Shown in pieces: positions 1-9,118 of a DNA stretch of 23,287 nucleotides. Origin of the DNA: Deinococcus planocerae. Lineage in GTDB: Bacteria > Deinococcota > Deinococci > Deinococcales > Deinococcaceae. The notes under the pieces were generated by a model. That model ran no database searches, was not told the DNA's origin, and worked only from the letters and a program-made list of their open reading frames with translations. Position numbers and translations under genes: made by a program. Every line of letters begins with the position of its first letter. Position 1 is the first letter of the stretch. The DNA lies in contig NZ_PNOR01000048.1 of the NCBI RefSeq assembly GCF_002869765.1, forward strand, positions 1 through 23,287. The letters are read 5' to 3'.

Positions 1-3827
<3,827 letters not shown>

Positions 3828-4205
3828 TCCTCACCTGGTCAGGACACCCGCGGGATGTTCTCGTGTAGGACGTGGGGAGTCACCGTTTCTGGATGGGGCG
3901 CGGGCCTCTGCGGGTCACTCTTTGTGCATCCTTGCAGGGTCGCGGCAGCGAAAACGGTCACTCCCGACGTGTATCTCACCCACGGGTCGGGGAAAGTCGC
4001 GTGTCTCGGGCGGCGCCCAGCCTGCCTGGTCTGGGAGGCGTAGGGGCGCTGTCCTGTCGCCCGGCAGCGACGCCAGTCTACCACGTGGCCTCACAAATGC
4101 ACTCGCCAGGGCGAACATTTAGGAATCGGGTGGAGGGTAGCCCGGAGTTTCCAGCCCCTCCCACGGTTCGTCCCCCCCGGTCGGGGGTAGCGTAGGGACC
4201 GTCCT
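3828..4205. other. Divergent intergenic region between rnr and a membrane-protein gene
   Basis: These 378 bases separate two divergently transcribed genes and should hold both promoters. I see no convincing coding sequence: the short ORFs across it lack a ribosome site and family features. No -35/-10 pair stands out. A GATACA box near 3970 on the minus strand and an AT-richer stretch near 4095-4125 are only weak candidates. Confidence 0.5.
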
Positions 4206-4640
4206 ATGGCCGCGCCGCTCGGTGCCCCCCCCAACTACAGCACGCCCGCGATGCTGGGGCTGGCCCTGCTGTCGATCTTCACGTCCCTGTGGCACTTCAC
4301 CTTCGGGGCGCTCGACTACGCCTCTGCCGGGCGCTACGAGGGCCTGGTTCTGATCCTCCTCGCCGGGCTGCTCCTCGTGTACGGCGTCCTGACCCTGATC
4401 CGCTACGCCGAGGCCCGCGACGCGATGGGCGACCCCCAGCCCCGCATCGCCATGTACGACACCCCGCACGAGAGCCGCGTGCCCCTGGCGGGCCTCATCC
4501 TGGCGGCGTCCATCGCGGTGGCCGACCTCGCCTTCGCCCTCGCCGCCCAGCATCCCCTCGGCCACCTCATCGGCGTGGGGCTCGTCGCCCTGGTGGCCCG
4601 GCAGGCGTGGCGAATCCGGCCCGCGCGCGGCGAGGGTTAG
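4206..4640 (+). CDS. Hypothetical multi-pass membrane protein
   Basis: This encodes 144 residues of unknown function. The sequence suggests four hydrophobic segments: about residues 15-35, 46-63, 93-112 and 117-132. A short polar loop between the second and third pairs contains RYAEARDAMGDPQPRIAMYD. It is therefore a predicted inner-membrane protein with both ends probably on the same side. A weak TAGGGA lies about eight bases before the ATG. Its TAG stop overlaps the stop of the converging small gene by four bases. I recognise no catalytic motif. It is probably a lineage-restricted membrane protein. Confidence 0.75.
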   Translation: MAAPLGAPPNYSTPAMLGLALLSIFTSLWHFTFGALDYASAGRYEGLVLILLAGLLLVYGVLTLIRYAEARDAMGDPQPRIAMYDTPHESRVPLAGLILAASIAVADLAFALAAQHPLGHLIGVGLVALVARQAWRIRPARGEG

Positions 4641-4852
4641 GGGTCCGTCACGTCCGCGGACGTGTTGTCGCCCGCCATGTCCGTGTCGCTGGTGTCGATG
4701 CCGCCCCCGCCTCCGTCCATGCCCAGCGTCGCGTCGAGGCCCGGGGCCGCGTTGTTCCCCGGCTCGTTCGTGAGGTCGTTGCCGCCCTCGCCGGGCGTGC
4801 CCCCGGTGTCCACGGGCGGGTTGTAGCTGTCGCTGCTGCGGTCGTCCGTCAT
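4637..4852 (-). CDS. Small acidic Gly/Asp/Asn-rich hypothetical protein
   Basis: This encodes 71 residues starting MTDDRSSD. It is rich in Asp, Gly, Asn and Thr, nearly lacks Lys and Arg, and has a run of five glycines near the C-terminus. That composition suggests a disordered polypeptide. I chose the ATG at 4852 because GGAGG sits eight bases upstream, an ideal ribosome site; a longer in-frame version starting near 4951 has no such support. It converges on the membrane-protein gene with interlocking stop codons (TTAG). The function is unknown. Confidence 0.65.
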   Translation of the reverse strand: MTDDRSSDSYNPPVDTGGTPGEGGNDLTNEPGNNAAPGLDATLGMDGGGGGIDTSDTDMAGDNTSADVTDP

Positions 4853-5007
4853 GTCTGCGTCCTCCGGGGTGGTTTTCCAGATTGTCGGCCCCGCGCCCGC
4901 GCACTTCTTGAGAGGCGGGGCAAGGCGCGTTGGGTCTCCGGGCTTTCCCAACAGGTCTGCACCTGCCCTTCATCCCTCGCCCGCCCCGAGCCGGGAGACT
5001 TCCCCGC

Positions 5008-5487
5008 GTGAGCAAGTCGAGCAAATCCCTGATCCTCGCCGGAACCCTCTTGGTCGCCGCCCCGGCTCAGCAGGCGCACGCCACCGCGCTTGAGAAAGCC
5101 CGGTTCCTCTTCCACCTCGGCGCCGCGTACTACGCCTTCAACACCTGGGTGCTGCGGCCCTACCGCGAGTACAAGTTCCAGGCAGGCGCCCCCGGCCAGC
5201 GCTCTGCCATCGTCAAGGCGGGGCTGGCGCTCGCCTTCTCCGCCTATCAGGTCAATTCGGCGGTCAAGCTGACCCGCAACACCAGTGATCCCTTCCTCCA
5301 GCGTATCGGCTCGCTGCTGCCGGGCTACCAGAAGTCGTTGACCCAGGTGGGCAACAACCTGAAAAATGGCCGTTTCGACGAACAGGGCATCCAGAACCTC
5401 AACGTCTCGACCAACCGGCTCCTGAACGCCGCCGAGAACCAGGGCCAGACGATTCGCCCGGTGGCGGTGCCGATTCCGGGGTTGTAG
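5008..5487 (+). CDS. Exported hypothetical protein with signal peptide
   Basis: This encodes 159 residues from a GTG start. The N-terminus has the form of a Sec signal peptide: basic SKSSK, a hydrophobic core LILAGTLLVAAP, then QAHA just before TALEK, a plausible signal peptidase I site. The mature part is about 135 residues, with a second hydrophobic stretch (SAIVKAGLALAFSAYQ) and a helical C-terminal half rich in Gln and Asn. GGGAG lies about ten bases before the GTG; starting further upstream at 4930 would bury the signal peptide. A strong terminator follows directly. It is probably a periplasmic or membrane-associated protein; I recognise no family. Confidence 0.75.
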   Translation: MSKSSKSLILAGTLLVAAPAQQAHATALEKARFLFHLGAAYYAFNTWVLRPYREYKFQAGAPGQRSAIVKAGLALAFSAYQVNSAVKLTRNTSDPFLQRIGSLLPGYQKSLTQVGNNLKNGRFDEQGIQNLNVSTNRLLNAAENQGQTIRPVAVPIPGL

Positions 5488-5496
5488 GTGTTGGGG

Positions 5497-5521
5497 AGGC
5501 CGCTCGTGGGGCGGCCTTTTG
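5497..5521 (+). terminator. Rho-independent terminator after exported hypothetical gene
   Basis: A perfect 7-bp stem (AGGCCGC / GCGGCCT) with a 7-base loop is followed by TTTT and a further T-rich GTTGTTG. It begins ten bases after the stop at 5487 and insulates the toxin-antitoxin block downstream. Confidence 0.85.
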
Positions 5522-5524
5522 TTG

Positions 5525-5554
5525 TTGTCCAGGGAAAGGAAGAGAACGTAAACT
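5525..5554 (+). promoter_or_regulatory. Putative leaderless promoter of mntA
   Basis: TTGTCC (5525-5530) and TAAACT (5549-5554) are separated by 18 bases. The -10 box ends six bases before the ATG at 5561, so the transcript should start at or beside the start codon. No Shine-Dalgarno sits at normal spacing. Confidence 0.55.
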
Positions 5555-5560
5555 GGTTCC

Positions 5561-5848
5561 ATGAATCTTCCTGCGGTGCGCGCATTCAGACAGGAGATAG
5601 AGGCCTTGAGCCGCCGCCACGGCGTCCGCGAGGTGCGCGTCTTCGGCAGCACCGTGAGGGGAGATGCAGGGCCAACCAGTGACCTCGACCTGCTCGTGCG
5701 TTTGGAACCGGGTCGCAGCCTTCTCGACCGGGCCGCCTTCAAGACCGATTTGGAAGACCTGCTGGGTATTCCCGTGGACGTGGCGAACCCGGACACCCTG
5801 CATCCCCTGATTCGTGACCGCGTGCAGCGTGAGGCTCAGGTCCTCTGA
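5561..5848 (+). CDS. mntA: MntA-type minimal nucleotidyltransferase antitoxin
   Basis: This 95-residue protein belongs to the DNA polymerase beta-like minimal nucleotidyltransferases. The catalytic signature is plain: VFGSTVRGDAG (G29-S30) followed by SDLDLLV with D41 and D43 as metal-binding aspartates. In studied MntA/HepT systems the nucleotidyltransferase neutralises the HEPN toxin by adding AMP to the tyrosine of its RX4HXY motif. The partner follows two bases downstream and carries that motif, so the pair looks functional. The ATG has no ribosome site but has a -10 box six bases upstream. It opens the toxin-antitoxin island. Confidence 0.92.
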   Translation: MNLPAVRAFRQEIEALSRRHGVREVRVFGSTVRGDAGPTSDLDLLVRLEPGRSLLDRAAFKTDLEDLLGIPVDVANPDTLHPLIRDRVQREAQVL

Positions 5849-5850
5849 GC

Positions 5851-6249
5851 GTGGCGAAAAACGTCGCCCTGTACTTCCAACACATGCTGGACAGCATGAA
5901 CGCCATTCGGGAGTACACCGGAGACAACCCGGACATCTACCGCCACAGCCGCCTCGTCCGGGATGCCGTTCACCGCAACCTTGAAATCATCGGCGAGGCG
6001 GCCAAGCGCTGCCCGGTCGAGGTTCGCGCGCAGTTCCCGGACATTCCCTGGCGTCCAATGGCAGGTCTGCGTGACGTGCTGATTCATGACTACGACGGCA
6101 TAGACCCTGAGGAAGTCGTGCCGGTCCTGACACGGGATCTGCCCAACTTGCGCCCGCAGGTGGAGGCGGCTCTGGCACGGTTGAAGTTCCTGAGTGTTCT
6201 TGACAGAGCCCCTGACACCGAGCCCGACCCGGACGACCGCCTGCCCTAA
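5851..6249 (+). CDS. hepT: HepT-type HEPN RNase toxin
   Basis: This encodes 132 residues from a GTG two bases after the mntA stop. The HEPN active-site motif is RDVLIHDY: R74, H79 and Y81, the RX4HXY form in which Y81 is the expected AMPylation target of MntA. HEPN toxins of this type are RNases acting as dimers. The family core normally ends at a helix like LPNLRPQVEAALARL, near residue 111. The remaining 21 residues, ending DPDDRLP, are extra and resemble the C-terminal tail of ribbon-helix-helix antitoxins such as the gene at 6456, which ends DPADRLP. I infer the 3' end was replaced by a deletion or recombination. Confidence 0.92.
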   Translation: MAKNVALYFQHMLDSMNAIREYTGDNPDIYRHSRLVRDAVHRNLEIIGEAAKRCPVEVRAQFPDIPWRPMAGLRDVLIHDYDGIDPEEVVPVLTRDLPNLRPQVEAALARLKFLSVLDRAPDTEPDPDDRLP

Positions 6250-6288
6250 TCAGGCCTCAGAAACCATTCCCGTATGTCCTTCCCTTAG

Positions 6289-6459
6289 CGGCCACAGCTC
6301 CGGGACCCGAAGGACGATCACATTCTGGAACTCGCCATCAATGGCGGATGCTCCCACATCGTGACCTTCAACGTCCGGGACTTCACGGGGAGCGAGAGAT
6401 TTGGCATCCAGGCCGTCACGCCCGCCCAATTCCTGACCCTGCTGGGAGGCCCACTGTGA
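6289..6459 (+). pseudogene. Remnant of a PIN-domain toxin (C-terminal part only)
   Basis: In the frame read from 6289, after an in-frame TAG at 6286, the sequence gives LRDPKDDHILELA, then SHIVTFNVRDF, then FGIQAVTPAQFL and a TGA at 6457. This is the typical C-terminal third of PIN toxins of the putative RHH/PIN toxin-antitoxin family: DPKDD carries the third acidic site and TFNVRDF the fourth. There is no start codon and the N-terminal two thirds, with the first catalytic aspartate, are absent. The stop overlaps the GTG of the next gene (GTGA), so the original operon junction survives. It is a decayed toxin rather than a working gene. Confidence 0.75.
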
Positions 6460-6698
6460 GCAAGCTGAGCGTCCGTTTGCCCGACAGTCTGCACAAGCGC
6501 CTGAAAGACCTTGCCAAGCAGGAAGGCGTGAGCGTGAACCAGCTCATCTCTACCGCCGTCGCGGAGAAGGTGAGCGCCTTGCTGACCGAGGACTACCTGA
6601 GCTACCTGAGGGAACGCGCCGCGAGAGGCAGTTGGGAGAAGTTCGACGCGGCCATGTCCCTTGTGCCCGACGCCGACCCCGCCGACCGCCTTCCCTGA
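6456..6698 (+). CDS. Orphan ribbon-helix-helix antitoxin (HicB/Arc-like)
   Basis: This encodes 80 residues from a GTG that overlaps the stop of the PIN remnant by four bases, showing past translational coupling. The N-terminus KLSVRLPDSLHKRLKDLAKQ, then EGVSVNQLISTAVAEKV, is a classic ribbon-helix-helix DNA-binding fold: a beta strand of alternating polar residues and two helices. The C-terminal half (LLTEDYLSYLRERAARGSW onward) would be the toxin-binding tail. RHH antitoxins repress their own operon and neutralise the toxin by wrapping around it. Its cognate PIN toxin is broken, so it is probably an orphan that may still bind DNA or protect against related toxins. Confidence 0.8.
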   Translation: MSKLSVRLPDSLHKRLKDLAKQEGVSVNQLISTAVAEKVSALLTEDYLSYLRERAARGSWEKFDAAMSLVPDADPADRLP

Positions 6699-6760
6699 CC
6701 CACCAGTGAGGGGGCCGCCCCGACCGACGCCCCCAAGCCACTTCCCGCCCCCCAACCCTG

Positions 6761-6814
6761 ACCCCACCGCCGCCCCTACCTTCGACCACAAGCGGCGGCG
6801 CCTGCGAAAGCAGG
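6761..6814. repeat. 54-bp dispersed repeat, copy 1
   Basis: This matches 8911-8964 at 50 of 54 positions (by eye), in the same orientation. Both copies translate in one plus frame to PTAAPTFDHKR followed by a basic stretch. The antitoxin at 6863 ends PTFDYKEQRR, and its DNA shares CCTACCTTCGAC with this copy, so the repeats may be 3' ends of lost antitoxin genes. Confidence 0.7.
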
Positions 6815-6851
6815 ATAGAACCCGGGGACCCGCCCAGGCGTGCGCGGCGGA

Positions 6852-6857
6852 TAAACT
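6852..6857 (+). promoter_or_regulatory. -10 box (TAAACT) of leaderless antitoxin gene
   Basis: TAAACT lies five bases before the ATG at 6863 and is identical to the -10 box of mntA. No good -35 hexamer is visible at 17-18 bases and there is no Shine-Dalgarno. Confidence 0.45.
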
Positions 6858-6862
6858 GCGGC

Positions 6863-7060
6863 ATGACCAACGTGCAACTTCCCGATGAACTGGCGAAGGA
6901 ACTGGTCGTGATGACCGGCCAGCCCGACGCCGACACTGCCGTCATGCAGGCGCTCAGCGAGTACGTGCAATATCGCAAGCAACTCCGGGTGCTGGACTTC
7001 GAGGGCCAGTTCGACGCCGATCCTACCTTCGACTACAAAGAGCAACGGCGCGTTCCGTGA
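6863..7060 (+). CDS. VapB-like antitoxin of a vapBC pair
   Basis: This encodes 65 residues. The first part, TNVQLPDELAKELVVMTGQPDADTAVMQAL, reads as a beta strand plus two helices of ribbon-helix-helix type, as in short VapB antitoxins (DUF2191-like). The C-terminal part, ending DPTFDYKEQRRVP, would be the flexible toxin-neutralising tail. Its TGA overlaps the GTG of the downstream PIN toxin by four bases, the standard vapBC coupling. It has no ribosome site and a TAAACT box five bases upstream, so it is probably leaderless. Because the toxin carries a nonsense codon, the antitoxin may be functionally alone. The exact antitoxin subfamily is uncertain. Confidence 0.82.
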   Translation: MTNVQLPDELAKELVVMTGQPDADTAVMQALSEYVQYRKQLRVLDFEGQFDADPTFDYKEQRRVP

Positions 7061-7476
7061 CAGACCGCCGGGTGCTGGTGGACACCGATGTCTGGTCGGA
7101 GTTCTACCGCAGGCGGACGGGTGGGTCGTCGGCGCAGGTGCGGCAGCTCAGGGAGTTGATCCGGGCACAGAGGGTTGCCCTGCTGGGTGCGGTTCGCCAG
7201 GAAATCCTCTGCGGCTGACGGTACTTCCACCAGTTCGAGCAGATCAGGGAACTCTTGCGGCCTTTTCCAGACCAACCCGTAACCACCCCCGAGTACGAGC
7301 TGGCCGCCGAGTTCTTTAACCTCTGCCGTAGTCGGGGCATTCAGGGCAGCAACACGGACTTCCTGATCTACGCGTGCAGTGCCCGGTGGGACATGCCCGT
7401 GATGACCAAGGACGCCGACTTCAGGCGCTTTGCCGAACATGTCCCGGTCAAGCTCTACGCTCGGCCAGGTGTGTAG
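7057..7476 (+). pseudogene. VapC-type PIN RNase toxin interrupted by an in-frame TGA
   Basis: Reading from the GTG at 7057 gives a 139-codon PIN protein with one stop, TGA at codon 54 (7216-7218), directly after QEILCG. All four acidic active-site positions remain on the two sides: D9 (VLVDTDVW), E49 (QEIL), D101 (SNTDFLIYA) and D119 (MTKDADF). The frame is otherwise intact to the TAG at 7474. A single base change would restore it (TGA to CGA or TGG, for example), so this is a recent lesion or a sequencing error. A TTG at 7255 could start a C-terminal piece, but that lacks D9 and E49. Toxin activity is presumably lost. Confidence 0.82.
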
Positions 7477-7535
7477 GGCTTCCCCGTTCCCGCCGTCTTG
7501 CAAGGGAGAACCAGGGGTGAGGACGCTCCTCGGTA

Positions 7536-7541
7536 TATACT
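7536..7541 (+). promoter_or_regulatory. -10 box (TATACT) of vapB
   Basis: TATACT (within TATATACT from 7534) lies 25 bases before the vapB ATG, directly upstream of a perfect palindrome. The transcript should start inside the palindrome and carry the GGGGGTGGAG ribosome site. No clear -35 is seen. Confidence 0.5.
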
Positions 7542-7557
7542 CCTGATAGCTATCAGG
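7542..7557. promoter_or_regulatory. Perfect 16-bp palindrome, likely VapB autorepression operator
   Basis: CCTGATAGCTATCAGG is a perfect inverted repeat between the -10 box and the ribosome site of vapB. AbrB-type antitoxins bind such palindromes over their own promoter, so repression by VapB or VapBC is a reasonable inference. Confidence 0.6.
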
Positions 7558-7566
7558 GGGTGGAGC

Positions 7567-7815
7567 ATGACCAAGGCCAAGTACGACACCGCAAAGCTCT
7601 TCCAGACGGGCCGCAGTCAGGCTGTCCGGCTGCCCAAGGAATACCGCTTCGAGGGCGAAGAGGTCATCATCAAGCGCGTGGGCGATGGGGTGCTGTTGCT
7701 GCCACGGAACAACCGCTGGAGCAACCTTCTGGCCGCCGTCTACGACTCAGGGGATGACTTTCAGTTCGAGCGTGACCAGGGGGAACAGCAGGAGCGGGAC
7801 TGGGGCGACTTGTAG
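7567..7815 (+). CDS. vapB: VapB antitoxin, AbrB/MazE (SpoVT-AbrB) type
   Basis: This encodes 82 residues. The swapped-hairpin AbrB fold is clear: KLFQTGRSQAVRLPKEYRF followed by EEVIIKRVGDGVLLLPR. That N-terminal half dimerises and binds DNA; the acidic, aromatic C-terminal half (from about residue 55) is the usual toxin-blocking tail. I chose the ATG at 7567 because GGGGGTGGAG precedes it; the longer in-frame reading crosses the promoter. It lies three bases before the PIN toxin, and a palindromic operator sits upstream, so autoregulation is likely. Confidence 0.93.
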   Translation: MTKAKYDTAKLFQTGRSQAVRLPKEYRFEGEEVIIKRVGDGVLLLPRNNRWSNLLAAVYDSGDDFQFERDQGEQQERDWGDL

Positions 7816-7818
7816 CCC

Positions 7819-8229
7819 ATGCCCGCCCCCAAGTTTTTCCTCGACACCAATACCTGCGTTTACATCCTGAACAAGCGTCCTGCACACATCGCTGAACGGT
7901 TTGCCCGCCACAGCCTGGGCGACGTTGCCGTGAGCAGCGTCACCGTGTCGGAACTGACCTATGGCGCCGCCAAAAGTGTTAAGCCCGGCACACGAGAACG
8001 GCTCGAGGGGTTCCTGCTGGACCTCGTGACCGTCCCCTACGATGACGCTGCCGCCTGGGTATACGGAAAAATCAGGGCGGGATTGCAGACGACTGGAAAA
8101 CTCATCGGCCCGCTCGACCTGCTGATCGCCGCCCACGCCCTCAGCGCGGACGTGACGCTGGTGACCAACAACGAGGGAGAGTTCAGGCGCGTACCGGGGT
8201 TGAGGGTCGAGAACTGGTTCCCAGAATGA
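7819..8229 (+). CDS. vapC: VapC toxin, PIN-domain endoribonuclease
   Basis: This encodes 136 residues, full length for VapC. PIN-domain acidic residues are present: D9 in FFLDTNTCVY, E45 in VSELTYGA and D100 in GPLDLLIAAHA. The fourth region reads LVTNNEGEF, the N-rich version typical of VapC proteins that cleave initiator tRNA, and the protein ends VENWFPE as that subfamily does. It starts three bases after the vapB stop and is presumably translated from the same message. Of the two VapC genes in this window it is the intact one. The tRNA target is inferred from family resemblance, not shown here. Confidence 0.93.
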   Translation: MPAPKFFLDTNTCVYILNKRPAHIAERFARHSLGDVAVSSVTVSELTYGAAKSVKPGTRERLEGFLLDLVTVPYDDAAAWVYGKIRAGLQTTGKLIGPLDLLIAAHALSADVTLVTNNEGEFRRVPGLRVENWFPE

Positions 8230-8248
8230 CGAAGGGGCGATTGGAAAA

Positions 8249-8273
8249 GCAGGGGCCGGGCTCTGCCTAATTT
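8249..8273. terminator. Weak hairpin between convergent vapC and DUF5615 genes
   Basis: GCAGGGGCCGGGCTCTGC can form a 6-bp stem (one G-U pair) with a 6-base loop, followed by CTAATTT on the plus strand. It lies between converging stops and may end vapC transcription. The T-tract is poor. Confidence 0.3.
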
Positions 8274-8629
8274 CAATCCCCACTGCTGCCCCGCACCGCT
8301 TCCAGCCTGTCCCGGTACATCACCACCAGCTTATGGTCGGTGAGCAACTCCCACACGCGCGGCCACACGTCGTCTAGGAGCGCCCGGAAGTCGGCTACCC
8401 GCATGTTTCCCGTGCGGACGTGAATCACCCACGGCGGCGGCTCCTGCGCCAGCATCCGCTTGGTGAAGTCGGCGTCCTGCGTAACGATCACCAGGGACTC
8501 CTCACTCGCCCGCTCCCACAACGCCCAGTCTTTAAGGCCCTCTGTCCACTCGCTGACATGAAAGACGGGCACGTCGAACGAGCCGCGCAACCTGGCAGAC
8601 ACGTTCAGCAGCACGCCCGCGGGCTTCAA
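8273..8629 (-). CDS. DUF5615-type PIN-like toxin, possibly inactive
   Basis: This encodes 118 residues from a TTG overlapping the upstream stop (TTGA). The family pattern is recognisable: FDVPVFHVSEW, then DWALWERASEESLVIVTQDADF, then WVIHVRTGNM. DUF5615 proteins are PIN-like predicted RNases encoded with DUF433 antitoxins, as here. Family members usually begin MKxLLDEN or LLDxN, with the aspartate in the active site. Here the start reads KPAGVLLNVSARLRG, so that aspartate is missing, perhaps through a short deletion. The remaining acidic pair in TQDADF is kept. The pair may be an antitoxin with a crippled toxin. Confidence 0.8.
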   Translation of the reverse strand: MKPAGVLLNVSARLRGSFDVPVFHVSEWTEGLKDWALWERASEESLVIVTQDADFTKRMLAQEPPPWVIHVRTGNMRVADFRALLDDVWPRVWELLTDHKLVVMYRDRLEAVRGSSGD

Positions 8630-8850
8630 GCGATCTTCTCGAACGTTACGCTATGGCCTGCCAGCCGCGCCGCGTACTCCAGGCACGCCAGCACGTCCTC
8701 GCGCGTGAGCCGTGGGTAGGCGTCCACCACCTCCTCTACGCTGTCCCCAGCACTTAGGTGCCCCAGCACGGTTTGCACGCTGACCCGCGTCCCGGTGACG
8801 GTGGGCTTGCCTCCGTTCACTTCTGGATCGATGCTGACGCGATCACTCAT
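8626..8850 (-). CDS. DUF433 antitoxin
   Basis: This encodes 74 residues that match the DUF433 pattern well: VSIDPEVNGGKPTVTGTRV, then LGHLSAGDSVEEVVDAYPRL, then REDVLACLEYAARL. The fold is helix-turn-helix-like, and these proteins are found as antitoxins of DUF5615 PIN-like partners. The partner begins inside its last codons (TTGA overlap), so the two are translationally coupled. A TACTAT box lies five bases before the ATG and no Shine-Dalgarno is visible, which indicates a leaderless transcript. The pair is oriented opposite to the other toxin-antitoxin genes of the island. Confidence 0.88.
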   Translation of the reverse strand: MSDRVSIDPEVNGGKPTVTGTRVSVQTVLGHLSAGDSVEEVVDAYPRLTREDVLACLEYAARLAGHSVTFEKIA

Positions 8851-8855
8851 GGCTG

Positions 8856-8861
8856 ATAGTA
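8856..8861 (-). promoter_or_regulatory. -10 box (TACTAT) of DUF433 gene
   Basis: On the minus strand TACTAT sits five bases before the ATG at 8850, in an AT-rich stretch (8856-8872) unlike the surrounding GC-rich DNA. The -35 is unclear. Confidence 0.45.
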
Positions 8862-8910
8862 ATGTAAATATCCGTGGGCTCGCGCCTCGCTGACCTTGCC
8901 CCCACCCCCC

Positions 8911-8964
8911 ACCCCACCGCCGCTCCCACCTTCGACCACAAGCGGCAGCGCCTGCAAAAGCAGG
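8911..8964. repeat. 54-bp dispersed repeat, copy 2
   Basis: This is the second copy of the element at 6761-6814, with four mismatches, same orientation. It lies in the 268-base non-coding stretch between the DUF433 gene and the AT-rich HEPN gene. The two copies bracket the vapBC and DUF433/DUF5615 modules. Otherwise this gap holds only the promoters of the two flanking genes. Confidence 0.7.
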
Positions 8965-9083
8965 GGGAGAGTGGGGGCAGGGGTTGGGTATGGAGGTGAA
9001 GAGACATGCCGCCCGTAGTCGGTGGGGTTATCTATATTGGAAATTGTACTGGGTGGTGTGTAGAGTTTCGGGATCAGAGGAGC

Positions 9084-9113
9084 TTGAATATTTCCAAACT
9101 CCTGTCGTAGTAT
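9084..9113 (+). promoter_or_regulatory. Putative leaderless promoter of the HEPN gene
   Basis: TTGAAT (9084-9089) and TAGTAT (9108-9113) are spaced by 18 bases. The -10 box ends five bases before the ATG at 9119. This supports the 9119 start over longer in-frame readings that run back into the intergenic repeat. Confidence 0.55.
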
Positions 9114-9118
9114 GCATT

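Noticed and set aside
3828..4205. Small ORFs on both strands between rnr and the membrane-protein gene
   Set aside because: They overlap one another in several frames, lack ribosome sites and show no protein-like composition.
7211..7220. Selenocysteine reading of the TGA in vapC
   Set aside because: No hairpin resembling a SECIS follows, VapC proteins have no selenocysteine at this site, and no selenium genes are visible.
8984..9118. A longer start for the HEPN gene
   Set aside because: The extra 45 residues are rich in Trp, Tyr and Arg, run through the promoter, and have no start signal; the 9119 ATG has a well-placed TAGTAT box.
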